A stretch of 64,000 nt of DNA from RPQJ01 sp963706535 (GCA_963706535.1 CAVPMU010000011.1:1-64000); one strand, 5' to 3'. Positions 43,479 through 52,929 are shown, counted from the stretch's first letter. The notes: generated by a model from the letters alone, not told the origin. Translations and numbers: made by a program.

Positions 43479-44687
43479 TCAGAACGCGCTGATGCCGGTG
43501 AGCTCGCGGCCGATCGTGAGCTGGTGGATCGTCTCGGTCCCCTCGTAGGTGATCACGCTCTCGAGGTTGAGCGCGTGGCGGATCGGGACGTACTCCGCGC
43601 TGATCCCCGCGCCGCCGAGGATGTCGCGGGCATCGCGCGCCACGTCGAGCGCCATGCGGCAGTTGTTCCACTTCGCGAGCGACACCTGCGAGGGCGACAT
43701 CGTGCCCGAGTCCTTGAGGCGCCCGAGCTGCAGCGACAGCAGCTGCGCCGTGGTGATGCCGCGCGCCATCGCGGCGAGGCGGATCTGGATCGTCTGCGTC
43801 GCCGCGAGCGGCCGGCCGAACAGCACGCGCGACTGCGTGTAGTCGAGCACCTGTGCGAGGCACGCCTGCGCCGCGCCGATCACGCCCCAGGTGATGCCGT
43901 AGCGCGCCTGCGTCAGGCAGGAGAGCGGCGCCTTGATGCCGACGACGCTGCCAGGGAGCACGTTCGCCTCCGGCACGACGACGTCCTCGAGGAAGATCGC
44001 GCCGGTCGAGGAGGCGCGCAGCGAGAACTTCTTCTCGATCTCGGGCGCGGCGAGGCCCTTCGCGCCCTTCTCGACGAGGAAGCCGCGGATGCCTTCCTCG
44101 GTCTTCGCCCAGATCACGAACAGGTCCGCGAGCGGCGAGTTCGTGATCCACATTTTCGCGCCGTTCAGCACCCAGTCGCCGCCGCGACGCTTCGCGTGGG
44201 TCTTCATGTTGGCGGGATCCGACCCGCCATGCGGCTCGGTGAGCCCGAAGCAGCCGATCAGTTCGCCCGCCGCCATGCGCGGCAGGTACTGCTGCTTCTG
44301 TTCCTCGCTGCCGTAGGCGTGGATCGGGAACATGCACAGGCTCGACTGCACGGAGACGAAGCTGCGCAGGCCCGAATCGCCGCGCTCGAGCTCCTGGCAG
44401 ATGAGACCGTAACTCACGCCGTTCATGCCGGCGCAGCCATAGCCCTCGAGCGAGCTGCCGAACAGCCCGAGCCCGGCGAGTTCGCCGACCAGCTCGCGCG
44501 GGAACGTGTGGTCCTCGAAGTGCTTCTGGATGACCGGCAGCACCTTCTCGTCGACCATGCGCCCGACCGAGTCCTGCACCATGCGCTCGTCCTCGGAGAG
44601 CAGGCCGCGGACGTCGAACAGGTCGAGCGGATCGAGCGCCCGCGAGGACTTCTGCTCCTGCGAGGATTCGACGGGTGACTTGGCCAC
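43479..44687 (-). CDS. gcdH: Glutaryl-CoA dehydrogenase
   Basis: A 402-residue acyl-CoA dehydrogenase closest to GcdH. Features are SVQSSLCMFPIHAYGSEEQK, CFGLTEPHGGSDP (FAD/substrate), RARYGI-type LTQARYGITWGVIGAAQ, LFGRPLAATQ and the catalytic Glu in ITYEGTETIHQ. It oxidises and decarboxylates glutaryl-CoA to crotonyl-CoA in lysine and tryptophan breakdown. GTG at 44687 is preferred because GGAG precedes it and the length fits the family; an ATG lies 60 bases upstream. Confidence 0.9.
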   Translation of the reverse strand: MAKSPVESSQEQKSSRALDPLDLFDVRGLLSEDERMVQDSVGRMVDEKVLPVIQKHFEDHTFPRELVGELAGLGLFGSSLEGYGCAGMNGVSYGLICQELERGDSGLRSFVSVQSSLCMFPIHAYGSEEQKQQYLPRMAAGELIGCFGLTEPHGGSDPANMKTHAKRRGGDWVLNGAKMWITNSPLADLFVIWAKTEEGIRGFLVEKGAKGLAAPEIEKKFSLRASSTGAIFLEDVVVPEANVLPGSVVGIKAPLSCLTQARYGITWGVIGAAQACLAQVLDYTQSRVLFGRPLAATQTIQIRLAAMARGITTAQLLSLQLGRLKDSGTMSPSQVSLAKWNNCRMALDVARDARDILGGAGISAEYVPIRHALNLESVITYEGTETIHQLTIGRELTGISAF

Positions 44688-44931
44688 GGCTCGGCTCCGG
44701 ATCGGGGGGAAGGGGACGATCCGCCTATTCTCGGGAAATCGCCCCATGGCCGCAAAGAAATCCCGCTCGCCTGGCCAGGGCGCGTAAACCGATCCGCGCC
44801 TCTCGCGTTACCCCGTCGCGAGGAGCCCCTGTCGGACGTTGCCCCAGGCCGCAGCGCGGGGGATGATGGACACCGTGGGGGGGCCCACAACTGCCGGCCC
44901 GTTCGGTGCCGGCATCCAGAAGGAGTCAGCA

Positions 44932-45624
44932 ATGTTCGGATACAAGACCACCGGGTTCATCGCCGTCGCGGCGTGTGTCGCGCTCGCGGGTTGCGCCACG
45001 ATGGAGGATTTCTCGAGCAATCCCGACCTGCAGAAGACGAGGCAGGGCGCGGGCTATGGTGCCGCGGCCGGCGCGGTGATCGGCCTGCTCACGGGCGGCA
45101 ACAACAAGTTCAAGTCCGCGATGATCGGCGCGGCCGCAGGTGCGCTGGTCGGCGGCGCCGCCGGCAACTACATGGACCGCCAGGAGGCCAAGCTCCGCCA
45201 GCAGATGGCGGGCAGTGGCGTGGACGTGGTGCGCAAGGGCGACAACATCACGCTCGACATGCCGGGCAACGTCACGTTCGCGTTCGACAGCGCCGAGGTG
45301 AACCCGCAGTTCTACCCGGTGCTCGACAAGGTCGCGCAGACCATGGTCGAGTTCGACAAGACCGTGATCGAGGTGGCGGGTCACACCGACAGCGTCGGTA
45401 GCGACGCCTACAACCAGCAGCTGTCGGAACGCCGCGCCAACAGCGTCGCGGCTTACCTGTCGGGCCGCGGCGTGTCGAACGCGCGCGTGGTGACGATCGG
45501 AGCGGGCGAGGCACACCCGGTCGCGTCGAACGACACCGATGCGGGCCGCGCACAGAACCGGCGCGTCGAGATCACCATCGTGCCGGTGACCGAGGAATCC
45601 GTGGAGAAGGCGCGCCAGGGCTGA
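44932..45624 (+). CDS. OmpA-family outer-membrane lipoprotein (YiaD-like)
   Basis: 230 residues from ATG with AAGGAG nine bases upstream. The signal peptide ends in the lipobox VALAGC, then a glycine-zipper segment (GAAAGAVIGLL, GAAAGALVGGAAGNY) and a C-terminal OmpA domain follow. The OmpA domain includes VAGHTDSVGSDAYNQQLSERRA and ends QNRRVEITI. It would be anchored in the outer membrane and bind peptidoglycan. Confidence 0.93.
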   Translation: MFGYKTTGFIAVAACVALAGCATMEDFSSNPDLQKTRQGAGYGAAAGAVIGLLTGGNNKFKSAMIGAAAGALVGGAAGNYMDRQEAKLRQQMAGSGVDVVRKGDNITLDMPGNVTFAFDSAEVNPQFYPVLDKVAQTMVEFDKTVIEVAGHTDSVGSDAYNQQLSERRANSVAAYLSGRGVSNARVVTIGAGEAHPVASNDTDAGRAQNRRVEITIVPVTEESVEKARQG

Positions 45625-45645
45625 ACGGCCCGCGCGCCAGCGCGA

Positions 45646-46527
45646 TCAGGTCGCTTCCGCGACCACGAGCTTGCGGAGCTTGCTGATCGCGTTCGCCTCG
45701 ATCTGGCGGATGCGCTCGGCCGAGACGCCGAACTCGTCGGCGAGGTCGTGCAGCGTCGCCTTGGGCTCGTTCATCCAGCGCGCGCGCAGGATCGCCTGGC
45801 TGCGCGCATCGAGCTGCGCCATGGCATCCGCCACCTTGTCGGTCACGTCGTCGTCCCACTCGGCACGTTCGACCGCGACCGCCGGGTCGGCATCCGGGGC
45901 AGGCAGGTAAGCAGACGGCGAGTACACGTCCTCGTCCTCGTTCGCGTCCGGTGCCGGGTCGTACGAGAGGTCGCGCGAGGCCAGCCGGCGCTCCATCTCC
46001 GTGACGTCCCCGGGACTGACGCCGAGGTCGCGCGCGACGGCCTCGGTCTCCTCCGCCGTGAGCCAGCCGAGGTTGCGCTTGTACTTGCGCAGGTTGAAGA
46101 AGAGCTTGCGCTGGGCCTTGGTGGTGGCGATCTTCACCAGCCGCCAGTTGCGCAGCACGTACTCGTGGATCTCGGCGCGGATCCAGTGCACGGCGAAGGA
46201 CACCAGCCGCACGCCGACCGACGGGTCGAAGCGCTTCACGGCCTTCATGAGGCCCACGTTGCCTTCCTGCACGAGGTCGCCCATCGGCAGGCCATAGCCG
46301 GTGTAGCCGCGGGCGATGTGCACCACGAAGCGCAGGTGCGACAGCACGAGCTGGCGCGCAGCGTCCACGTCGTTCTCGTCGTGGAAGCGCGTCGCGAGAT
46401 CGACTTCCTCGTCGCGGCTCAGGATCGGGATGCGGCTCACCGCGTCGAAATACGCGTCGAGGCTGCCGATCGGGCCGGCGAAGGCGGTTTCTGCGGGGCT
46501 GCGTCGAACGAGTGCGGTCGTGGTCAT
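45646..46527 (-). CDS. rpoH: Heat-shock sigma factor RpoH (sigma-32)
   Basis: 293 residues. Region 2 contains GYGLPMGDLVQEGNVGLMKAV and VRLVSFAVHWIRAEIHEYVLRNW. The RpoH-specific box is TKAQRKLFFNLRK, and region 4 ends AERIRQIEANAISKLRKL. The start MTTTALVRR is ATG at 46527. It is the usual downstream neighbour of ftsYEX in gammaproteobacteria. A CIRCE-like operator lies 36 bases upstream, pointing to HrcA control in addition to any other regulation. Confidence 0.95.
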   Translation of the reverse strand: MTTTALVRRSPAETAFAGPIGSLDAYFDAVSRIPILSRDEEVDLATRFHDENDVDAARQLVLSHLRFVVHIARGYTGYGLPMGDLVQEGNVGLMKAVKRFDPSVGVRLVSFAVHWIRAEIHEYVLRNWRLVKIATTKAQRKLFFNLRKYKRNLGWLTAEETEAVARDLGVSPGDVTEMERRLASRDLSYDPAPDANEDEDVYSPSAYLPAPDADPAVAVERAEWDDDVTDKVADAMAQLDARSQAILRARWMNEPKATLHDLADEFGVSAERIRQIEANAISKLRKLVVAEAT

Positions 46528-46562
46528 GTCTGGCGTCGATCCTCCCAAGGGTCCGGGTGATA

Positions 46563-46589
46563 TTAGCAGTCGGAAAGTTAGAGTGCTAA
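46563..46589. promoter_or_regulatory. CIRCE-type HrcA operator upstream of rpoH
   Basis: TTAGCAGTC-N9-GAGTGCTAA differs from the CIRCE consensus (TTAGCACTC-N9-GAGTGCTAA) at a single base. Spacer length is exact. HrcA binds CIRCE at groE and dnaK operons in many bacteria; here the target is the sigma factor gene itself. Confidence 0.88.
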
Positions 46590-46668
46590 GGGAGGGGGAA
46601 AGTTCAGCGGGGGCGGGGGGTCTCAGGCGCGGCGTAAGTGCTTGTAAGAAAAGGGGATGGTGACCAGT

Positions 46669-46837
46669 GGATAGGGGATAGGGGAAAGGGGATAGGGGAT
46701 AGGGGAAAGGGGATAGGGGAAAGGGGATAGGGGATAGGGGATAGGGGATAGTAAGACTGCCCGGGTGCTGCGCACCCGCCTCCTACTATCCCCTATCCCC
46801 TATCCCCTATCCCCTATCCCCTTTCCCCTTTCCCCTT
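46669..46837. repeat. Large heptamer palindrome element between ftsX and rpoH
   Basis: About eleven units alternate between GGGGATA and GGGGAAA. A core hairpin (GGGTGCTGCGCACCC) follows, then about seven TATCCCC/TTTCCCC units that end 3 bases before the ftsX stop. It is the longest copy in the window and the only one mixing two unit variants, in both arms. Confidence 0.9.
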
Positions 46838-46839
46838 TC

Positions 46840-47754
46840 CTACTTCGGCTCGATCCCCCGCAGCTCCCGCGTGGCCGCTATGAAGGACCCGAGCCAGCCG
46901 AGCACGATTCCGCCGAGCACGAGGGCGAGGCTGCCCTCGTTGCCGAGTCCCTGCAGCGAGAAGCTGCTGCCATACAGCCCGGCGATGTTCCGGACCGGCT
47001 CGCCGAGCACCAGGATGACGATCGCGACGATGAGCCACGCGATCACCCCGCCGCCGAGGCCGTACCAGACGCCGTTGTAGAGGAAGGGCCGGCGGACGAA
47101 CGCATCGCTGCCGCCGACGAGCTTGGTTACCTCGATCTCGTCGCGGCGGTTCTCGATGTCGAGGCGGATGGTGTTGCCGACGATCACGAGGATGCCGAGT
47201 GCGAAGAGCCCCGCGGCGAGGAACACCACCCGCCGCACGACATCGAGGATGGCGTTGAAGCGGCTCACCCACTCGGTGTCGAGCTGGACGATGTCCACGC
47301 CGGGCAATGCCCGCAGTTCCTCGGTGAGTCCCGCGACCTGGCTCGCCTCGCGGAAGCCCTCGGCCGGCCGCACGACCAGCGCGTGGGGCAGCGGATTGTC
47401 CTTCAGTGCCTCGAGCGCCTCGCCGAAGCCCGAGTTCCTGCGGAATTCCTCCAGCGCGTCATCGGCCTCGACGATCGTCACCTCCGCGACGTCGCGACGC
47501 TTGCGGATGCGCTCGGCCACCTGGCGGGTCTCGTCGAGCTTCGCCGACTGCTTCATGTACACGGACACGTCGAGCGCGTTGCTCCAGCCACCACTCGCCG
47601 CGCGCACGTTCTGCACCAGCACGTGCAGGCATGCGGGGAGCGCGAGCGCGATGCCGATCACGAGCACCGTGAGCAGCGTGGCGAACGGCTGTTGCCACAG
47701 GCGGCCCAGCGAGCCGACCAGGGTCTGCAGGTGACGCTCGAACCACTGTTGCAT
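46840..47754 (-). CDS. ftsX: Cell-division protein FtsX
   Basis: 304 residues with the FtsX layout: a cytoplasmic N-terminus, a first span (FATLLTVLVIGIALALPACL), a periplasmic domain of about 100 residues and three C-terminal spans. DALEEFRRNSGFGEALEALKDNPLPHALVV is broken across the extracellular loop region typical of the family. With FtsE it controls amidase activity at the septum. Its ATG overlaps the ftsE stop (TGATG). Confidence 0.95.
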   Translation of the reverse strand: MQQWFERHLQTLVGSLGRLWQQPFATLLTVLVIGIALALPACLHVLVQNVRAASGGWSNALDVSVYMKQSAKLDETRQVAERIRKRRDVAEVTIVEADDALEEFRRNSGFGEALEALKDNPLPHALVVRPAEGFREASQVAGLTEELRALPGVDIVQLDTEWVSRFNAILDVVRRVVFLAAGLFALGILVIVGNTIRLDIENRRDEIEVTKLVGGSDAFVRRPFLYNGVWYGLGGGVIAWLIVAIVILVLGEPVRNIAGLYGSSFSLQGLGNEGSLALVLGGIVLGWLGSFIAATRELRGIEPK

Positions 47755-48452
47755 CAGACCGCCACCATCGATGGGAGGTCCGGTGGCGGCGCGCCCGGGC
47801 CACCGGCCGCCCGGCCGCCCTCGAGGATCACGCGACGCATGCCGAAGCGCTCGATGAGGTTCAGGTCGTGGCTCGCAACGAGCACGGTGACGCCGACTTC
47901 GTTGAAGCGCCTGAAGATGCTCATGATCTCGAACGATAGGTCCGGGTCGAGATTGCCGGTCGGCTCGTCGGCGATGAGGAGCGAAGGCTTGCCGATGATG
48001 GCCCGCGCGATGCCGACGCGCTGCTGCTCGCCGGTCGAGAGCTCGATGGGGCGGTTCTGCTCGCGGCCGAGCAGTCCCACCTGGTCCAGCGCCGCGCGCA
48101 CGCGCTTGCCGATTTCCTTCTCGGGCACGCCCGCGATGACTAGTGGCAGGCCGACGTTGTCGTAGACCGGCCGGTCCATGAGCAGCTTGTGGTCCTGGAA
48201 CACGATGCCGATCTGGCGGCGGAACGGCGGGATCTTCGCGCGCGGTACCGTCGAGGTGTTCTGCCCGTTCACGATCAGCGTGCCGCGGGTCGGCCTCTCG
48301 ATGAGCGCGATCAGCTTCAGGAGCGTGCTCTTGCCTGCACCCGAATGGCCTGTGAGGAACACCATCTCGCCCCGGGCGATCTCGAGCGTGAGCTCGCAGA
48401 GCGCCTCGCGCCCGTTCGGATAGCGTTTCCAGACGTGATCGAAGTGGATCAT
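47754..48452 (-). CDS. ftsE: Cell-division ATP-binding protein FtsE
   Basis: 232 residues. Walker A is LTGHSGAGKSTLLKLI, the signature LSTGEQQRVGIARAI, Walker B LLIADEPTGNLD and the H-loop VLVASHDLNLIE. It starts MIHFDHVWKRYPNG. It overlaps ftsY by 4 bases and ftsX by 1, forming the conserved ftsYEX operon. Confidence 0.97.
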   Translation of the reverse strand: MIHFDHVWKRYPNGREALCELTLEIARGEMVFLTGHSGAGKSTLLKLIALIERPTRGTLIVNGQNTSTVPRAKIPPFRRQIGIVFQDHKLLMDRPVYDNVGLPLVIAGVPEKEIGKRVRAALDQVGLLGREQNRPIELSTGEQQRVGIARAIIGKPSLLIADEPTGNLDPDLSFEIMSIFRRFNEVGVTVLVASHDLNLIERFGMRRVILEGGRAAGGPGAPPPDLPSMVAV

Positions 48453-49459
48453 GCGGGTCCGCCGCTCGCGCGGGGCGGCGCGAGCACGGCGTCGACGAAG
48501 GTGTCCGCGTCGAACACGCCGAAGTCCTCGGCGGACTCGCCCACGCCCACGTAGCGCAGCGGGATCTTCATGCGATCCGCGATCGCGAGCACGATGCCGC
48601 CCTTCGCGGTACCGTCGAGCTTGGTGATCACGAGGCCCGTCACGCCGAGCGCCTGGTGGAACTGCTCGGCCTGCGTGAGTGCGTTCTGGCCCTGGCCCGC
48701 GTCGAGCACCAGCAACACCTCGTGCGGCGCTTCCGGGTCGAGCCGGCCGAGCACGCGCTTCACCTTCTTGAGTTCGTCCATCAGGTTGCTCTGCGTGTGC
48801 AGCCGTCCTGCGGTGTCCGCGACCAGCACGTCCGCGCCGCGGGCCTGCGCCGACTGCATCGCGTCGAAAATCACCGCGGCGGGATCGGCGCCCGCGGCCT
48901 GCGCGATCACCGGTACGGAATTGCGCTCGCCCCAGATCTGCAGTTGCTCGATGGCCGCCGCCCGGAATGTATCGCCGGCGGCGAGCACGACCTTGCGGCC
49001 GGCCTCGGTGAGGCTGCGCGCGAGCTTGCCGATCGTGGTCGTCTTGCCGGACCCGTTGACGCCGACGACCAGGATCACGAAGGGTCGCTTCGACTCGTCC
49101 ACCACCAGCGGCCGGCTCACGGGACCGACGATGCCGAGCATGGCCTGGCGCAGTGCGGCGACCAGCGCCTCGAGGTTGCCGAGTTCCTTGCGCGCGACCT
49201 TGCCGCGCAGCCCCGCCAGGATCTTCTCCGCCGTCTCGATGCCGACGTCGGCACCGATCAGTCGCGTCTCGAGCTCGTCGAGCACCTCGTCATCGATCGT
49301 GCCGCCGGGCAGCAGGTTCGCGAGGTCGTAGGTGAGCCACGAATCGCCACGGTTCAGCTTGGCGCGCAGCCGCGCGAGGAAGCCTGCCTGCTTCGCATCG
49401 GACTCGGCCGCGGGGGTCTCCTCGGCGGCCTTCTTCGACCTGAAATTGAACAGTGCCAT
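48449..49459 (-). CDS. ftsY: Signal recognition particle receptor FtsY
   Basis: 336 residues: a short acidic N-terminal A-domain, then the NG domain. The G1 site is VVGVNGSGKTTTIGKLA, and DTAGRLHTQSNLMDELKKV and TKLDGTAKGGIVLAIA follow. GDTFRAAAIEQLQ is the insertion-box region. It receives SRP-ribosome complexes at the membrane. The short A-domain is a minor oddity compared with the long one of E. coli. Confidence 0.97.
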   Translation of the reverse strand: MALFNFRSKKAAEETPAAESDAKQAGFLARLRAKLNRGDSWLTYDLANLLPGGTIDDEVLDELETRLIGADVGIETAEKILAGLRGKVARKELGNLEALVAALRQAMLGIVGPVSRPLVVDESKRPFVILVVGVNGSGKTTTIGKLARSLTEAGRKVVLAAGDTFRAAAIEQLQIWGERNSVPVIAQAAGADPAAVIFDAMQSAQARGADVLVADTAGRLHTQSNLMDELKKVKRVLGRLDPEAPHEVLLVLDAGQGQNALTQAEQFHQALGVTGLVITKLDGTAKGGIVLAIADRMKIPLRYVGVGESAEDFGVFDADTFVDAVLAPPRASGGPA

Positions 49460-49538
49460 GGCGGGTGTCGACGGGGCGGAACGGGGATTGTAGCGGATGG
49501 CGGGACGCAGGCCGCGCCTGAGGCCGCCCGCAAACGGA

Positions 49539-49564
49539 AAGGGCGGGTATCGCTACCCGCCCTT
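49539..49564 (-). terminator. Probable terminator hairpin after the lipase gene
   Basis: A GGGCGGGTA/TACCCGCCC stem with a four-base loop, 29 bases beyond the lipase stop in its direction of transcription. No long T run follows, so termination may be only partial. Confidence 0.5.
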
Positions 49565-49592
49565 GCCGTCACCTCGAAGAGGCGCAGGACCC

Positions 49593-51707
49593 TCAGTCGG
49601 GATCGACCTCGACCACGGTGTCGTCGGTGATGATGACCGCCGGCGTACCGGCGTTCGCCGAGAGCGTGAACCCCACCACCTCGGTCTGCATCTCGGTGGT
49701 CGCCTCCAGGCTCGCCGCCGGGTTCATGAGCGAGCCGTGGTCGCCCGCGATCATCTTGACCCAGACGTTTTCCACGCCCACGGGGTTCGGCCCCACCGTC
49801 CTGAGCTGGCGGAAGTCGCCCGCCCGCACCAGGTTCTGCGTGGTGCTGTTCGGGACGACCTGGTCAGGCGGGTCGCCCGACATCTGGTACATGAGCAAGG
49901 GCTGCTGCGTGCCGCACTCGCAGATGTGGTTGATCGGATCGCCCGGGTCCAGGATGGTCTGCGTGTCCCGCATGAAGTTGTTGAAGAACGCGGAATTCGG
50001 CACGAACAGCGCGCTCTGGCGCGCGAGGCCCGCCCGGATCGTGGGGCCGAAGGTCGGCGATTCATTGCCGAGCTGGCTCAGCACGCCGCCCGGCGCGGCG
50101 ACCGTCGCGGTGAGCAGGCCCGGCGTGAACTTGGCATGGGCGATGCCCACGATGCCGCCCATCGACAGACCGACGTAGTGCACCTTGGTCAGGTCCACGT
50201 CACCTGCGCCGTCGGCGTTCAGGTCGAGGTTGGCGACGGACTTCGTCAGTACGCCCAGGTCCGCCGCGGACTGCCGCAACCCGTCGCGTCCGGTGAGCGG
50301 GCTCGACACCAGGTTGTTGAAGAAGTGGTAACCCGAGTCGTCGATGACGCCGTCCGGTCCCGTGGCGCCGGTCGCGTTGTTCACGAGGTCGATGTTGAAC
50401 GTGCGCTCGTTGTCCGCCTGGTAGAACGGGCTCGCCGTGTCCGTGATGCCGTGCAGCGGCAGGTCGAAGCCGACCACGACCGTGCACGCCGGGGGCGCGC
50501 CGAAACTGTCCGCCATGGAAAGTGCATCCGTGCGGTTGCGGCCGAGGCCGTGCTGGACGATCGCGACCGGCCACCCCGATGCGGGCTTCGCGCAGCCAAT
50601 CGGCACGCTGACGATCACCGGCACGGTAACGTTGCCGCCCTGTGGCACGGGCACCGGGTTGTATCGCGTGAGCGGGTTGAACGGGAGATTCGGATCGGAG
50701 ACCCACGGCGCCGGCGGCGGGGTGCCCGCCACCCAGAAGCTCGAGAGGATCGAAGCGTCGTTCACCGTGGCCGGCCGCCGCGAGTAGTACGGCATCTGCG
50801 TGGTGCCGACGTAGATGTTCGCTGCGCCCAGCGGGCTCGTGGCGCCGGGGACCGCCACCACGCCGATCGGTTGCGGGCCGACGTTGGCCGAGAGGTACTC
50901 GAGGGTTTCGTCGACCGACTGGGTCATGTAGCTCCAGCTCAGGATGACGTTGCCGGCAAACTCCGCGCCGAACACCAGCCCCGCGATCTGCAGCTGACCC
51001 TTCACGGCCAGGCAGATTCCGTTCTGCGTCGCGTTGGTGAACGCGTCGCAACTCGGCGCCGCCTTGATGGCCGCGTAGAGGTCGTCCGCCTGGGCCGGCT
51101 GGCCATTGATGTCCTGGACGCCGTTCGTCACGAGGAACAGGTAGCCGACGCCGTTCGCGCCCTTGCTGTACCTGAAAGGCTTGGTCGGCGTGATCTTGAG
51201 CAGCTTGCCGCCGGTATCCACTTCGGTGGAAACCTCGACCGTGTAGTCCGTGCCGTGCGCCAGCACGCGGCTCACCGGGTTCGTCGAGCTGGGCGTGCTC
51301 GGCGCGACGAGGTTCAACTCGATGACGCGCACCGTCGATGCCGTCAGCGTCGAGCCGTCGATCGGCAGGGTGAACGGCGCCTTGGTCGACGCGGTCGTCG
51401 AGAAGCCGTCGAGCAGGTTGAGCGCCGAATACAGGGGCGTGCCGAGCAGGAGGGTGTCCGCCGATGAAGTGCCGGTCGGGACCGGGATGTTGAGCGTACC
51501 GTCGACGGTTCCGCTGAACATGAAGTCGGTCGGCCACGGCAGGTAGGGGAAGCCGGAACCGCTCAACGTGTAGAAGAGCGCCTTGAACGTCTCCGTCGGC
51601 GGCGGCGGTGATTCGGGTCCGTCCGATGAAACTTCGCAACCGCTGAGCGCCACTCCCGCCATCACTGCGAGTGCAGTCGCGAGCCGCCTGGTCTTCGCCT
51701 CTACCAT
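49593..51707 (-). CDS. VolA/Pla-1-like surface lipase (lipoprotein)
   Basis: A 704-residue lipoprotein: the signal peptide ends in the lipobox VALSGC, and a Pro/Ser-rich spacer follows. An N-terminal domain comparable with the bacterial lipase N-terminal family includes FPYLPWPTDFMFSG. The alpha/beta-hydrolase part has AIVQHGLGRNR and the nucleophile elbow YVGLSMGGIVG. VolA relatives are surface-exposed lysophospholipases that free fatty acids for uptake. Here the gene lies between ftsY and rsmD, where those genes are normally adjacent, so it appears to be a lineage insertion. Confidence 0.8.
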   Translation of the reverse strand: MVEAKTRRLATALAVMAGVALSGCEVSSDGPESPPPPTETFKALFYTLSGSGFPYLPWPTDFMFSGTVDGTLNIPVPTGTSSADTLLLGTPLYSALNLLDGFSTTASTKAPFTLPIDGSTLTASTVRVIELNLVAPSTPSSTNPVSRVLAHGTDYTVEVSTEVDTGGKLLKITPTKPFRYSKGANGVGYLFLVTNGVQDINGQPAQADDLYAAIKAAPSCDAFTNATQNGICLAVKGQLQIAGLVFGAEFAGNVILSWSYMTQSVDETLEYLSANVGPQPIGVVAVPGATSPLGAANIYVGTTQMPYYSRRPATVNDASILSSFWVAGTPPPAPWVSDPNLPFNPLTRYNPVPVPQGGNVTVPVIVSVPIGCAKPASGWPVAIVQHGLGRNRTDALSMADSFGAPPACTVVVGFDLPLHGITDTASPFYQADNERTFNIDLVNNATGATGPDGVIDDSGYHFFNNLVSSPLTGRDGLRQSAADLGVLTKSVANLDLNADGAGDVDLTKVHYVGLSMGGIVGIAHAKFTPGLLTATVAAPGGVLSQLGNESPTFGPTIRAGLARQSALFVPNSAFFNNFMRDTQTILDPGDPINHICECGTQQPLLMYQMSGDPPDQVVPNSTTQNLVRAGDFRQLRTVGPNPVGVENVWVKMIAGDHGSLMNPAASLEATTEMQTEVVGFTLSANAGTPAVIITDDTVVEVDPD

Positions 51708-51849
51708 GTGTGCATCCCCTTAGATACTGGACCGCGCGTAAGATCACGCGTTATTGAATCGTCGCAGCGAAGCCTACGCTCGCACTGGGATGCCACGCAA
51801 GAATCCACAAATACGTAGCGCGCACGCCACGCCCGCCGGAGGGAAATTG

Positions 51850-52392
51850 ATGCTCCGCATCATTGGCGGCGAGTGGCGCGGGCGAAAGGTCGGGTTCCCG
51901 CCCGTGGCGGCCATCCGCCCGACGCCGGACCGGGTCCGCGAGACGCTGTTCAACTGGCTGCAGTTCGACATCCCGGGCAGCCGCTGCCTCGACCTCTTCG
52001 CCGGCAGCGGCGCGCTCGGCCTAGAGGCATTGTCACGCGGCGCGGCGGAGGTGGTCTTCGTCGAGTCGGACGCGCAGGCTGCGGGGCGGCTGGCCGGAAA
52101 TCTCCGCATGCTGGCGTGCGACCGCGGCACGGTGGTCCGCACCCCGGCCCAGCAGTATCTCGAGGGACCGGTGGTGCCGTTCGACGTCATCTTCCTCGAC
52201 CCGCCGTATGCCGAGCGCCTGCTGGCCGCGACCTGCCGGCGGATCGAGGAGCGCGGCTGGCTCAAGCCGGGCGGCCATGTCTACCTGGAGGACGCCGCCG
52301 CCGCGGGCGCCCCGGAGCTGCCGCCGCACTGGACCCTGCACCGCAGCAAGCGGGCGGGCGAGGTGGGCTATCATCTGGCGCGCCGCGAATAA
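51850..52392 (+). CDS. rsmD: 16S rRNA (guanine966-N2)-methyltransferase
   Basis: 180 residues. RIIGGEWRGRKV at the start, RPTPDRVRETLFNWL, the SAM site DLFAGSGALGLEALSRGA and the catalytic LDPPY identify RsmD. ATG at 51850 is chosen for its strong GGAGGG site 6 bases upstream; a longer form from 51790 is possible and would match the N-terminal tail of relatives. coaD follows 26 bases later. Confidence 0.93.
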   Translation: MLRIIGGEWRGRKVGFPPVAAIRPTPDRVRETLFNWLQFDIPGSRCLDLFAGSGALGLEALSRGAAEVVFVESDAQAAGRLAGNLRMLACDRGTVVRTPAQQYLEGPVVPFDVIFLDPPYAERLLAATCRRIEERGWLKPGGHVYLEDAAAAGAPELPPHWTLHRSKRAGEVGYHLARRE

Positions 52393-52418
52393 GCAACGAA
52401 CCGGGAGCTCGAGGTCTC

Positions 52419-52901
52419 ATGGGCAGTCGTGCGATGTATCCGGGGACCTTCGATCCCATCACCAACGGCCACAACGACCTGGTGCGCCGGGCGTGCCGGA
52501 TTTTCGACAAGGTGGTGGTGGCCATCGCCGCCAATCCAGGCAAGGCGCCGGCCTTCACGCTCGACCAGCGCGTGGATCTCGCGCGCCGCGTGCTCGCCGA
52601 CCTGCCCAACGTCGAGGTGACGGGCTATACGGGCCTCACCGTGGAGTTCGCTCGCGACCGCGATCTCAACGTCATCATGCGCGGCCTGCGCGCCGTCTCC
52701 GATTTCGAGTTCGAATTCCAGCTCGCCACCATGAGCCGGCACCTCTCGAGCGAAGTCGAGACGGTGTTCCTCACGCCGACCGAGCAGTTCAACTTCATCT
52801 CCTCGACGCTGATCCGCGAGATCGCGAGCCTCGGCGGCGACGTCCGCGAGTTCGTGCACCCGATCGTCGCCGAGGCGCTCAAGGCCCGCTTTGCCCGCTG
52901 A
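52419..52901 (+). CDS. coaD: Phosphopantetheine adenylyltransferase
   Basis: 160 residues with the nucleotidyltransferase motif YPGTFDPITNGH and the C-terminal ISSTLIREIASLGGD, the usual length for the hexameric enzyme. It catalyses the fourth step of CoA synthesis. A GAGG site stands 5 bases before the ATG. Confidence 0.96.
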   Translation: MGSRAMYPGTFDPITNGHNDLVRRACRIFDKVVVAIAANPGKAPAFTLDQRVDLARRVLADLPNVEVTGYTGLTVEFARDRDLNVIMRGLRAVSDFEFEFQLATMSRHLSSEVETVFLTPTEQFNFISSTLIREIASLGGDVREFVHPIVAEALKARFAR

Positions 52902-52929
52902 CCGCGGCTGCCCACCCCGGATCCACCCG

